Shown one piece after another: positions 1 to 7,476 of a stretch of DNA of 17,322 nt. The translations under genes and the position numbers were made by a program. The stretch's first letter is position 1; each line of letters starts with the position of its first letter. Under the pieces are notes generated by a model. The model saw only the letters and a program-made list of their open reading frames with translations. It did no database searches and had not been told where the DNA came from. Source of the DNA: DATFWC01 sp045801465 (lineage in GTDB: Bacteria > Pseudomonadota > Alphaproteobacteria > Rhizobiales > Xanthobacteraceae); assembly GCA_045801465.1 (NCBI GenBank), contig JBJMSU010000170.1:1-17322 (forward strand), in the 5' to 3' direction.

Positions 1-359
1 CCGGTCGGACCGATCAGCAGGATGTTCGATTTCGCGAGCTCGACGTCGTTGTGCTTGGTCTGGTGATTGAGCCGCTTGTAGTGATTGTGGACGGCGACCG
101 ACAGCACCTTTTTCGCGTGATCCTGACCGATCACGTAGTCATCGAGAACCTTGCGGATTTCCTTGGGAGTCGGGATGCCGTCGCGCGACTTCACCAGCGA
201 GGACTTGTTCTCCTCGCGGATGATGTCCATGCACAATTCCACGCACTCGTCGCAAATGAACACCGTCGGACCGGCGATGAGCTTGCGCACCTCGTGCTGG
301 CTCTTGCCGCAGAACGAGCAATAGAGCGTGTTCTTCGAATCGCTGCCGACCTTGCTCAT
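1..359 (-). CDS. clpX: ATP-dependent protease ATPase subunit ClpX (N-terminal part, gene cut by window start)
   Basis: ClpX is the AAA+ unfoldase that recognises tagged or misfolded proteins and threads them into the ClpP chamber in the cytoplasm. Only the first 119 residues are in the window. They hold the N-terminal zinc-binding domain, with Cys14, Cys17, Cys36 and Cys39 in a CxxC...CxxC arrangement, then the linker TPKEIRKVLDDYVIGQD that leads into the ATPase domain. The window ends at the Walker A motif (GPTG, residues 116-119), so the ATPase core and pore loops are not visible. The ATG at 359 is preceded by GAGGTG, a good ribosome-binding site, and begins with the usual MSKVG. clpP lies upstream on the same strand, about 350 nt away, so clpX may have its own promoter as well as read-through. 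Identification is secure. Confidence 0.97.
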   Translation of the reverse strand, partial: MSKVGSDSKNTLYCSFCGKSQHEVRKLIAGPTVFICDECVELCMDIIREENKSSLVKSRDGIPTPKEIRKVLDDYVIGQDHAKKVLSVAVHNHYKRLNHQTKHNDVELAKSNILLIGPT

Positions 360-469
360 CGTGGCACCTCGATCGCACTCTCCGACGGCTGCCGGTGGCC
401 GGTCGCCGTCATCTCCGTCATAGTCATCCGATCGACGCTAAGAAAGCGTAGCGCCGCGTCCATACTCTC

Positions 470-485
470 GGCCCGATCTCGGGCC
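470..485. repeat. Inverted repeat GGCCCGA-TC-TCGGGCC upstream of clpX
   Basis: Two perfect 7-bp arms separated by 2 nt, about 110 nt upstream of the clpX start. It could be a protein-binding site or a hairpin in a clpP-clpX read-through transcript. No U-run follows on either strand, so it is not a normal terminator. Confidence 0.4.
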
Positions 486-693
486 GCACTCCATGCTCAC
501 CCTAGCGAAGCACGGTAGGGCAAGGACAATCAAGAATCTATTAACGATAAATGTGCCAGTCTAATAGCCATTCCTTATCAGGCTGTAAGTCCCTCCTGTC
601 GGCCCGAACAGGCAACTGCCGTGCCACGAGGCGGGCCCGAACGCCCAGCCGATACTGATTCGGTCGGCTTCACCACAGTTCCGAAAGCACACC

Positions 694-709
694 CTCGGCG
701 AGTGCCGAG
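694..709 (-). terminator. Weak hairpin just downstream of clpP
   Basis: On the minus strand CTCGGC-ACTC-GCCGAG forms a 6-bp stem with a 4-nt loop, starting 2 nt after the clpP stop codon. The following bases (GGTGTGCTTT) are only slightly U-rich. It may be an attenuator between clpP and clpX or simply a 3'-end-stabilising hairpin. Confidence 0.3.
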
Positions 710-711
710 CG

Positions 712-1341
712 TCACGATTTGGCGGGGGCTTCCTCCGGCCGCTTCTCAACGACTTTATCGATCACACCCCACTCCTTGGCGGCTTCCGCGGTGAGGAAAT
801 AGTCGCGCTCGAGCGCATCCTCGATCTTCTTCAGCGCCTGGCCGGTGTGCTTCACGTAAATTTCATTGAGGCGCTTCTTCAAATTCAAGATTTCCTGCGC
901 GTGCAGCATGATGTCGGTGGCCTGACCCTGGAAGCCGCCGGACGGCTGGTGCAGCATGATGCGCGCATTGGGCAGCGCAAAGCGCATATCCTTGGCGCCG
1001 GCCGCCAGCAGGAGCGAGCCCATGGACGCCGCTTGGCCGATGCACAAGGTCGAGACCGGCGGCCGCACGAACTGCATCGTGTCGTAGATCGCCATACCGG
1101 AGGTCACGACGCCGCCCGGCGAATTGATGTACATCGAAATCTCTTTCTTCGGGTTCTCGGCCTCGAGGAACAGGAGCTGCGCCACCACCAGCGACGCCGT
1201 GTGGTCCTCGATTGGACCGGTGATGAAGACGATCCGCTCCTTCAACAGACGCGAATAGATGTCATAGGCGCGCTCGCCCCGATTGGTCTGCTCGACCACC
1301 ATCGGAACGAGCTGCATGTAAGTGTCGACCGGATCCTTCAT
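712..1341 (-). CDS. clpP: ATP-dependent Clp protease proteolytic subunit ClpP
   Basis: ClpP is the serine peptidase that forms the double-heptamer chamber served by ClpX or ClpA. The 209-residue product has the whole catalytic triad: Ser106 in GQAASMG, His131 in MLHQPSGG and Asp180 in ERDYF. The MYINSPGG segment (70-77) near the oxyanion hole is also intact. Length is normal for an alphaproteobacterial ClpP. I start at the ATG at 1341 (MKDPVDTYM) because AGGAGG lies 6 nt upstream and homologues begin here. The open frame extends to an ATG at 1371, but that would put the ribosome-binding site inside the gene. clpP sits between tig and clpX, all on the minus strand, as in most proteobacteria. 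Newly made chains thus meet trigger factor first, with ClpXP as the disposal route. Confidence 0.97.
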   Translation of the reverse strand: MKDPVDTYMQLVPMVVEQTNRGERAYDIYSRLLKERIVFITGPIEDHTASLVVAQLLFLEAENPKKEISMYINSPGGVVTSGMAIYDTMQFVRPPVSTLCIGQAASMGSLLLAAGAKDMRFALPNARIMLHQPSGGFQGQATDIMLHAQEILNLKKRLNEIYVKHTGQALKKIEDALERDYFLTAEAAKEWGVIDKVVEKRPEEAPAKS

Positions 1342-1389
1342 CTCGCCTCCTCGAAGCCCGGCGGCCTCCAAGCGAATTCACTGGTGCCG

Positions 1390-1417
1390 ATATGGAGCAC
1401 GCGCCCGGTATGGCAAC
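1390..1417 (-). promoter_or_regulatory. Possible heat-shock (sigma-32-like) promoter of clpP
   Basis: On the minus strand CTCCATAT (1390-1397) matches 7 of 8 positions of the sigma-32 -10 element CCCCATNT. A poor -35, GTTGCC (1412-1417, consensus CTTGAA), lies 14 nt upstream. It is about 50 nt ahead of the clpP start in the 137-nt tig-clpP gap. clpP is a known sigma-32 target in other proteobacteria. The weak -35 keeps confidence low. Confidence 0.28.
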
Positions 1418-1478
1418 ACCAACCAAAAATCACTGCTCAAGGTTCTCGACCATCCCGAACTGGGCGTAACGGAACGCG

Positions 1479-2852
1479 CTAGGTTTGGGCGGCAGCCGGT
1501 TCCGCCTCATCCTCTTTATACAGCTCCTCGCGCGGAACGGTCTTTTCCGTCACCTGCGCGAGCTCCACCAAAAAGTCGACTACCTTGTCCTCGAAGATCG
1601 GCGCGCGCAGGCTGGCGAGCGCGTTCGGGTTCTTGCGGTAGAGCTCCCACACCCGTTGTTCCTGGCCAGGAAACTGGCGCGCCCGCTCGGCCACCGCGCG
1701 GCTGACCTCCTCGTCGCTCACCTTGATTCCGTTGCGCTCGCCGATCTCGGAGAGGACGAGGCCGAGACGCACGCGTCGCTCGGCAATCTTGCGATACTCC
1801 TCCCTCGCCTTCTCCTCGCTCGTGCCCTCGTCCGCGAAGGTGCGCCCCTGCGATTGGAGGTCGTCGACGATCGTCTTCCAGACGTTGTTGAATTCCTCTT
1901 CCACCATGGTCGGCGGCAGGTCGAACTTGTGGCGCTCGTCGAGCCGGTCGAGCAGCGTGCGCTTGAGCCGACGGCGCGTTACCGTCGCATACTCGCGGCT
2001 AATCTGATCCTTGACGGCGTCCTTGAGCTTGGCGAGCGACTCCAGGCCCAGCGACTTGGCGAACTCGTCGTCGATCGCGACCTCGCTCGAACGCTCGAGG
2101 GACTTCGCCGAGACTTCGAACTGTGCGGTCTTCCCCTTCAGGGCCTCGCTCGGATAGGCGTCGGGAAACGTCACCGTGATGGTGCGCGTCTCGCCCGCCA
2201 TCATGCCGACCAGCTGCTCCTCGAAGCCGGGCAGAAATTGCTTCGAGCCGAGCACGATCGGGACGTCGTCCGCCGATCCCCCGTCGAACGGCTGCCCGTC
2301 GATCGTCCCTTTGAACGAGACCACGACGCGGTCTCCGTCTTCTGCCTTGGTGCCCTCGGGCTTGGCCCCGTAAGGCCGATTGGCCACGGCAATGCGCTGC
2401 ACGCCCTCGTCCACTTCCTGGTCGGCGACTTCGGTCACGAGTTTTTCCAGCTTGAGATCCTTGAAATCGCCGAGGTCGATCTTCGGCAGGACTTCGAGGG
2501 CGACCGAATAATTGAGGTCCGCGTGGCCGGCGACCACTTCTTTGACGTCGTCCTCCGCGTCCGGCAGCTTGACCTTGGGCTCGCCGGCAAGCTTGTGGCC
2601 GCTCAAATGGTCGTTGACGATCTTGGCATTGATCTCCTGGACCGCGGCCTCGATCGCCTCCGCCATCACGGCGCGTCCGTAGACCCGCTTCAAGTGCTGG
2701 ACCGGGACCTTGCCGGGACGAAACCCGTTGAGGCGGACGCGATCCTTGAGCTCGCCGAGACGCTCGTTGACCTTGGCATCGAGGTCCGCGGCCGCGACCA
2801 CGACGCGGAATTCGCGCCGCAGTCCTTCGTTGAGGGTTTCGGTGACCTGCAT
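1479..2852 (-). CDS. tig: Trigger factor (ribosome-associated chaperone and peptidyl-prolyl isomerase)
   Basis: Trigger factor docks at the ribosome exit tunnel and shields nascent chains. The 457-residue protein shows the normal three parts. The N-terminal ribosome-binding domain carries the signature GFRPGKVP at residues 43-50. An FKBP-type isomerase domain covers roughly residues 170-255 (DGDRVVVSFKG ... FLPGFEEQLVGM). A long helical C-terminal chaperone domain follows, ending in an acidic, Ala-rich tail. The start at 2852 gives the family's usual MQVTETL beginning. The sequence just upstream has only a loose purine-rich ribosome-binding site. It lies 137 nt upstream of clpP, with no clear terminator between, so co-transcription is likely. 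A tRNA-Leu lies 71 nt further upstream on the same strand. Confidence 0.97.
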   Translation of the reverse strand: MQVTETLNEGLRREFRVVVAAADLDAKVNERLGELKDRVRLNGFRPGKVPVQHLKRVYGRAVMAEAIEAAVQEINAKIVNDHLSGHKLAGEPKVKLPDAEDDVKEVVAGHADLNYSVALEVLPKIDLGDFKDLKLEKLVTEVADQEVDEGVQRIAVANRPYGAKPEGTKAEDGDRVVVSFKGTIDGQPFDGGSADDVPIVLGSKQFLPGFEEQLVGMMAGETRTITVTFPDAYPSEALKGKTAQFEVSAKSLERSSEVAIDDEFAKSLGLESLAKLKDAVKDQISREYATVTRRRLKRTLLDRLDERHKFDLPPTMVEEEFNNVWKTIVDDLQSQGRTFADEGTSEEKAREEYRKIAERRVRLGLVLSEIGERNGIKVSDEEVSRAVAERARQFPGQEQRVWELYRKNPNALASLRAPIFEDKVVDFLVELAQVTEKTVPREELYKEDEAEPAAAQT

Positions 2853-2923
2853 CTCGGTTCGTCGTCTCTCGTGTTTAAATCGCAGTCATGAGGACCGGGG
2901 TTGCGTCGCGGCCGGCCAGGCGG

Positions 2924-3008
2924 TGGTGCGGGCGGAGGGACTCGAACCCCCACGACTTTCGTCACTGGAACCTAAATCCAGCGCGTCTACCAGTTCCGCC
3001 ACGCCCGC
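2924..3008 (-). tRNA. tRNA-Leu (anticodon UAG)
   Basis: The minus strand reads GCGGGCG as the 5' acceptor arm (3008-3002), pairing with CGCCCGC near the 3' end (2928-2934). The anticodon arm is CTGGA-TTTAGGT-TCCAG, giving anticodon TAG at 2974-2972 and decoding CUA and, by wobble, other CUN codons. A long class-II variable arm (TGACGAAAGTCG) and the T-loop GGTTCGAGTCC are present, as expected for leucine. The terminal CCA is genomically encoded (2926-2924). All stems are intact. Confidence 0.97.
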
Positions 3009-3040
3009 AAGGGGCAAACCCAATCCTCCGGGCGGCGCGG

Positions 3041-3049
3041 CTTATAGCA
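3041..3049 (-). promoter_or_regulatory. Probable extended -10 promoter of tRNA-Leu
   Basis: On the minus strand TGCTATAAG gives an extended -10 (TGn plus TATAAG, 5 of 6 to TATAAT). Transcription would start about 25 nt before the mature tRNA 5' end. The sequence at -35 (TGGTGC) is poor. The same transcript could continue into tig. Confidence 0.45.
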
Positions 3050-3209
3050 GGTGCCGTCGCGGCGCACCATAGAAATAGGCGCTCCATGGGCATTGTGCCA
3101 CACGATGTCCGACCCGCACGCCGGGGCGGCGACAACCGGCGAGCAGCAGGCCTATCATCGCCGCATTGATCGCGTCTGCTGTCGTTCGATCCACGCGAGG
3201 GAAGGTCCA

Positions 3210-4529
3210 ATGCCGATCGCCGCGACGACGCGTCGCCGCCTGGTGGCGGGGATCGCGGCGACGTTGATCATGCTGCCCGCGCGAACACGCGGACAGGCAC
3301 GAAGCGCCGCGGATAACAACGGCTTCCGCTTGCTGCGCGCTGGTCTCGTCCCGGTAGGAAGCCACGCTGCGAGCCTTTCCGGTTACGACGGCGCCTCGCC
3401 AGGCCCCGTGTTGCGGGTCAAACGCGGCGAAGAGATCAGGCTCCGCCTGATCAACGAGCTCAGTTCGGATACGAGCCTGCATTGGCATGGCGTGCGCGTC
3501 CCCAATGCGATGGATGGCGTGCCCCACCTCACCCAGCCGCCCGTCCCGCCCGGTGCAAGCTTCGATTATCGCTTTGTGGCTCCGGATGCCGGCACGTTCT
3601 GGTACCACGCGCCTGCCTCCGAGCCGGCCGGGCTCCATGGCGCGCTCGTCGTCGAGGAGATCGTGCCGGTCCAGGTCGACCGTGACGTGCTGCTCGTCCT
3701 CGCGGATCCGCCACGCCCGCTTGGCTCAAGCGAACCGGCTGCCGGCAGCAATCGGGACCTTGCCGATGAAGGCCGGACTCCCAGCGTGAACGGCACACCA
3801 TCGCTCGACGTGCCGGTCAGGGCGAACGAGCGGCTTCGGCTGCGATTGATCAATGCATCCCATATCCGGCCCCTGTCGCTCCGGCTCGACCGGCACCGCG
3901 CGACCGTGATGGCGATCGACGGCCAGCCGGCGGAACCGTTCGCCGCGCGCGACAATCGCGTGGGCCTCGGCCCGGGGAATCGGCTCGACCTGTTCGTCGA
4001 CATGGTGCTGGCACCCGGCGCGACGGCCTCCGCCTTCGTCGCCCGTGAGAGCGCCGAGATGCCGCTCGTCCGCTTCATCTACGACGCCGACCCGCCGCTG
4101 CGCACTGCTCCCCTGCCCGAACCGAAGCCCCTCCCGGCCAACGGGCTGCCGGCGCGCATCGATTTGCGCAGCGCGTTGCGGCTGGACCTGCCGATCGACA
4201 AAGCCGCGCGGCCGTGGACTGAGGCCGCCGCCGCAGCGTTGGGACGCTATGGGCCGCCGCTGTTCTCGACCAAGCGCGGGCGCCCGGTCGTGATCGCCTG
4301 CGTCAACCGCACCGACGACGCGGCCGCCCTTCACCTGCACGGGCATCACGCCCGCCTGCTCGACAATCTCGACGACGGTTGGAAGCCGTACTGGCTCGAC
4401 ACCATCGTGGCGGCGGCGCGCCAGACCACGCGCATCGCCTTCGTCGCCGACAATCCCGGCAAGTGGCTGATCAATGGCCGTATCCTGGGGCGGGACTCCG
4501 GCATGGCCGCCTGGTTCGAGGTGGCGTGA
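3210..4529 (+). CDS. Multicopper oxidase-fold protein, probably exported by Tat and lacking most copper ligands
   Basis: The 439-residue protein has the three-cupredoxin layout of multicopper oxidases. I start at the ATG at 3210: GGGAAGG lies 4 nt upstream, and the product opens with TTRRRLVAG, a twin-arginine-like signal, then a hydrophobic stretch (11-23) and a likely cleavage near residue 30. An in-frame ATG at 3051 has no such support. Motif 1 is intact (HWHG, 91-94). Motif 2, usually WYHxH, is WYHAP (131-135) and lacks its second His. Motif 3 keeps HLH (375-377), but the T1 His position before it is Ala. Motif 4, usually HCHI, reads NGRI (422-425), so the T1 Cys and two T3 His are lost, while the axial Met432 remains. 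The family oxidises phenols, metals or nitrite. This member may be a non-catalytic structural protein, as FtsP/SufI is. The flanking sequence stays in frame, so a frameshift does not explain the changes. Confidence 0.85.
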   Translation: MPIAATTRRRLVAGIAATLIMLPARTRGQARSAADNNGFRLLRAGLVPVGSHAASLSGYDGASPGPVLRVKRGEEIRLRLINELSSDTSLHWHGVRVPNAMDGVPHLTQPPVPPGASFDYRFVAPDAGTFWYHAPASEPAGLHGALVVEEIVPVQVDRDVLLVLADPPRPLGSSEPAAGSNRDLADEGRTPSVNGTPSLDVPVRANERLRLRLINASHIRPLSLRLDRHRATVMAIDGQPAEPFAARDNRVGLGPGNRLDLFVDMVLAPGATASAFVARESAEMPLVRFIYDADPPLRTAPLPEPKPLPANGLPARIDLRSALRLDLPIDKAARPWTEAAAAALGRYGPPLFSTKRGRPVVIACVNRTDDAAALHLHGHHARLLDNLDDGWKPYWLDTIVAAARQTTRIAFVADNPGKWLINGRILGRDSGMAAWFEVA

Positions 4530-4530
4530 G

Positions 4531-7395
4531 TCACGCTTTCGCTGGCGGCTTGATGAGCACGCCGAGGTCGGGCTCGCCGCAACGGGCAAGCATGGCGGCG
4601 CGCGCCTGGTCGCGCAGCGCCAGGACAGCGGCGAAATCGGTGCCGCCGGGCTTGATCGGCTCGCCGACGTCGATCGTGATCGCCGACCGGCGCGGCAGCC
4701 ATTGATCGCCGCGCAGCATGGTGCGGGTACCGCGGACGGCGCCCGGGAACACCGTGAGCCCTGCATCGCTCGCGACCTTGAAGGCGCCGAGGAAGAATTC
4801 CGACAGGCCGGTTCGGCGGGTGAACGTCCCCTCGGGAAAGAACACGATCACGCGGCCCTGCCGCGCCAGATCGGTCGCCGCCTGCGTATCGGCCAAGCCG
4901 GCCGCCAGATCGTAGCGCTCGACGAACAGGGCGCCGAGGCGGCGCAGCAAGGTCCCGGCCACCAGCTGGCTGGCGAACTCGCGTTTGCCGACAAAGGCCG
5001 GCTCGCCCGGAAGCACGGCGGCAAGCACCAGCGGGTCCGTATAGCTCGCATGGTTGAACAGCAGCATGGCATTGCCGCGCGGCACCCGCTCGAGGCCCTT
5101 CGTCGAGATCGGAATGCCTGTCGCAAACAGCAGGAAACGCGCGAGCGTCCGAACCACTGCCCAACGCCACGACAGCCGTGGCAGCACCAGCACCATGAGC
5201 CACCCGATCAGGCAGGTGATCACCACCACGGTCCACCACCAGGCGGCATAGAACAGATTGCCGAGAAGCCGGCCAAACCGGGCGAGGCGGGGACCAATCC
5301 CGGAGAGCCACAGGCGCGCCAGCTGCCACCACATGGCGCTCTGCCGCATGCCGAGCTGGCCGCGCTCGTAGAGCTCCTTGGCCGAGCTGCGGCGAACCTT
5401 GCCGCTCGACGTCTTCGGCACGGCGCGCGGGGCAACCAGCACGATTTCGTCGGCCGGTTCGCCGAGAATGCTCGCGGCCACGTCATTGGCGCGCTGCCGC
5501 AACGCCTCGCGCGCCGCGGCGTCGGTCTCGCGCGTCTCCGCCAGGACCACCAGCCGCTCGGTGCCGGATGCCTCGTCCCGGGTGCCGAACACCGCCACCC
5601 CGCCCTTGCGCATGCCGGGGAGCTCGCCGACCGCCGCCTCGACTTCGTGCGGATAAATGTTGCGGCCGGCGCGGATGATGATGTCCTTGACGCGCCCGGT
5701 AATGAAGATGTCGCCGCCGGCCATATAGGCGCGGTCGCCGCTGTTGACCCAGCCGTCGTGGAACAGCTCGCGCGATTTCGCCTCGTTGCGGAAATAGCCC
5801 GAGGTCATTGACGGCCCACGGAACTCGAGCCGTCCCTCGATCCGCTCGCCGACCTCGTGCCCGGTCTCGTCGACGATGCGGACCTCGTTGTCCGGCAACG
5901 GCTGCCCGCAGGCGACGACCTCGAGCGCGTTCGGGTCGTCGGGCCGCGCCAGCTCGGCCCGGCCGCGCGTCATCAAGGCGTCGCGGTCGATCCGCTCGAC
6001 GACGGGCCCGCGCCCGAGCGGCGGGAACGCCAGCCCGACCGAATTCTCGGCCAGGCCGTAGACCGGCGACATGGCGGTCGACCGGAACCCATAGGCTGAG
6101 AATTTCTCGATGAACCGGCGCATGGTGTGGATGCCGATTGGCTCCGCGCCGTTGGCGACTACGCGCCAGGAGCTGAGGTCGAGGCCCTCCAGTTCGGCGT
6201 CGGGTATCTTGTTGAGGCAGAGCTCGTAGGCAAAGTTGGGCGCCGCCGACAACGTCCCGCGGAAGTGATGGATCGCTTTGAGCCAGCACGCCGGACGCAC
6301 CAGGAAGCTCAGCGGCGAGGTCACGTAGAGCGGGACGCCGCAGTAGAGCGTCCCCATCCAGGCGCCGATCAGCCCGAGGTCGTGATAAAGCGGCAGCCAG
6401 CTGACGAAGACGTCGGCCGGTGTCGCCTCGAGGACGTGGATCATCGCCCGCACGTTGGCCAGCAGGTTGGCATGGCTGAGCACCACGCCTTTGGGATCGC
6501 CGGTGCTCCCCGACGTGTACTGGATGAAGGCCGTGGCGGAGCCGTCGGTGACCGGCGGCAAGGCGGTGCGGGACGGGTCGGCCTCAAGCCGCTCCACCGT
6601 CTCCACCGCCTCGAGCGTGTCGACCTGGCCGCTGAGCAGCCCGGCCAGGCGCAAGCCTTCCGGAACGGTGACCAGGATGCGCGCGCCGGCATTGCGCAGG
6701 ATGCCGGCCTGACGGCGCAGGTGGTCTTCGATCTGCGACGGCCGCGCCGGCGGATAGATCGGCACCGGCACCGCGCCGGCGTAAAGAATGGCGAAAAAGG
6801 CGATGAAGAATTCGAGGCTCGTGGGCAGCATCAGGGCGATGCGGTCGCCCGGCAGGATGTCGCGCTCGATCAGCCCGGCGGCGACGCGACGGGCCGCGTC
6901 CTGAAGCTCGCGGTACGTCAACGTGCCGAGGCTCGAGAGATCATCCTGGAACAGGGTGACGTGCAGGCGATCGGGATGCTGCGCCACGTGCCATTCGAGC
7001 ACCTCCACCAGGGTGCGCGCCTCGCTTGGCGTGCCACCGGTCGCCGGCAGCTCGGCGCGTGTCGGCGGCGGCGCCGGCACGAGATGCGGTTGCGCGGTGG
7101 CCTCGCCCAGTGCTGCCAGCAGGTCGCGCACCGTCTCGGCCTCACCGATCACCTGGGTCGACAGGCGCAGCGCGAATGCGCGCTCGAGCCGGACGACCAG
7201 TTCGGTGCGGCCGAGGCTGTCAATGCCGAGATCGCGGTCGAGCCGGCTCGACAGCGAAACCTCGACCGGCGTTGCCCGCTGCCCGCGCAGCTCGGCCACC
7301 AGCCCCTGCACGATGTTGATGAGATCGCGCTCGCGCGCCTCCCGCGCCGCAGCCGGAGACGGCGGCTCAGCAGGCTTTCTGGACACTTGCGCCAT
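4531..7395 (-). CDS. Three-domain lipid enzyme: acyl carrier protein, fatty-acyl AMP ligase, PlsC-type acyltransferase
   Basis: A 954-residue protein with three recognisable parts. Residues about 20-100 form an acyl carrier domain with the phosphopantetheine serine in DSLG (Ser60). Residues about 125-690 form an adenylating domain, with P-loop TSGSTGDPKG (294-303), LPLYHD, YGLAENSVG, the hinge region GRVKDIIIRAGRNIYP (567-582) and the C-terminal catalytic lysine in PKTSSGK (Lys666). It resembles fatty-acyl AMP ligases and acyl-CoA synthetases. A hydrophobic membrane segment (about 718-738) leads to a glycerolipid acyltransferase domain with HASYTD (His782, Asp787) and FPEGT (853-857). The likely chemistry is activation of a free fatty acid, loading on its own ACP and transfer to a lysolipid or other acceptor at the inner membrane. 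I start at 7395, where GAGGG precedes by 8 nt. An in-frame ATG at 7437 would add 14 residues but has no ribosome-binding site. nnr lies upstream on the same strand. The gene converges with the oxidase-like gene, 1 nt apart. Confidence 0.9.
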   Translation of the reverse strand: MAQVSRKPAEPPSPAAAREARERDLINIVQGLVAELRGQRATPVEVSLSSRLDRDLGIDSLGRTELVVRLERAFALRLSTQVIGEAETVRDLLAALGEATAQPHLVPAPPPTRAELPATGGTPSEARTLVEVLEWHVAQHPDRLHVTLFQDDLSSLGTLTYRELQDAARRVAAGLIERDILPGDRIALMLPTSLEFFIAFFAILYAGAVPVPIYPPARPSQIEDHLRRQAGILRNAGARILVTVPEGLRLAGLLSGQVDTLEAVETVERLEADPSRTALPPVTDGSATAFIQYTSGSTGDPKGVVLSHANLLANVRAMIHVLEATPADVFVSWLPLYHDLGLIGAWMGTLYCGVPLYVTSPLSFLVRPACWLKAIHHFRGTLSAAPNFAYELCLNKIPDAELEGLDLSSWRVVANGAEPIGIHTMRRFIEKFSAYGFRSTAMSPVYGLAENSVGLAFPPLGRGPVVERIDRDALMTRGRAELARPDDPNALEVVACGQPLPDNEVRIVDETGHEVGERIEGRLEFRGPSMTSGYFRNEAKSRELFHDGWVNSGDRAYMAGGDIFITGRVKDIIIRAGRNIYPHEVEAAVGELPGMRKGGVAVFGTRDEASGTERLVVLAETRETDAAAREALRQRANDVAASILGEPADEIVLVAPRAVPKTSSGKVRRSSAKELYERGQLGMRQSAMWWQLARLWLSGIGPRLARFGRLLGNLFYAAWWWTVVVITCLIGWLMVLVLPRLSWRWAVVRTLARFLLFATGIPISTKGLERVPRGNAMLLFNHASYTDPLVLAAVLPGEPAFVGKREFASQLVAGTLLRRLGALFVERYDLAAGLADTQAATDLARQGRVIVFFPEGTFTRRTGLSEFFLGAFKVASDAGLTVFPGAVRGTRTMLRGDQWLPRRSAITIDVGEPIKPGGTDFAAVLALRDQARAAMLARCGEPDLGVLIKPPAKA

Positions 7396-7476
7396 CGGCA
7401 ACGCCCTCACATCGCGGATTTGGAGCGGGATGAACATTTAGACCGGATGGCGGTCGGTTTAAAGCAACCTTCATGC

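Larger units (their letters stand above)
360..711. other. clpP-clpX intergenic region
   Basis: About 350 nt without a convincing gene. The open frames here on either strand lack a ribosome-binding site and look like no known protein. The region should hold the clpX promoter on the minus strand, but I see no clear -35/-10 pair. An AT-rich patch at 530-560 includes, on the minus strand, TTAA-N7-TTGA (530-544), one base off the CtrA consensus TTAA-N7-TTAA. A near-palindrome lies at 470-485, and a small hairpin at 694-709 sits just past the clpP stop. Confidence 0.5.

Noticed and set aside
553..558. TGGCAC on the minus strand as a sigma-54 promoter of clpX
   Set aside because: The -12 GC at the required 10-nt spacing is missing.
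1485..2891. Plus-strand open frame of 468 codons opposite tig
   Set aside because: It is a mirror of trigger factor codons, with Leu-, Arg- and Val-rich composition and no ribosome-binding site.
4474..5811. Plus-strand open frame of 445 codons after the oxidase-like gene
   Set aside because: Antisense to the acyltransferase and ligase domains, with low-complexity Arg/Gln/Ala/His composition.
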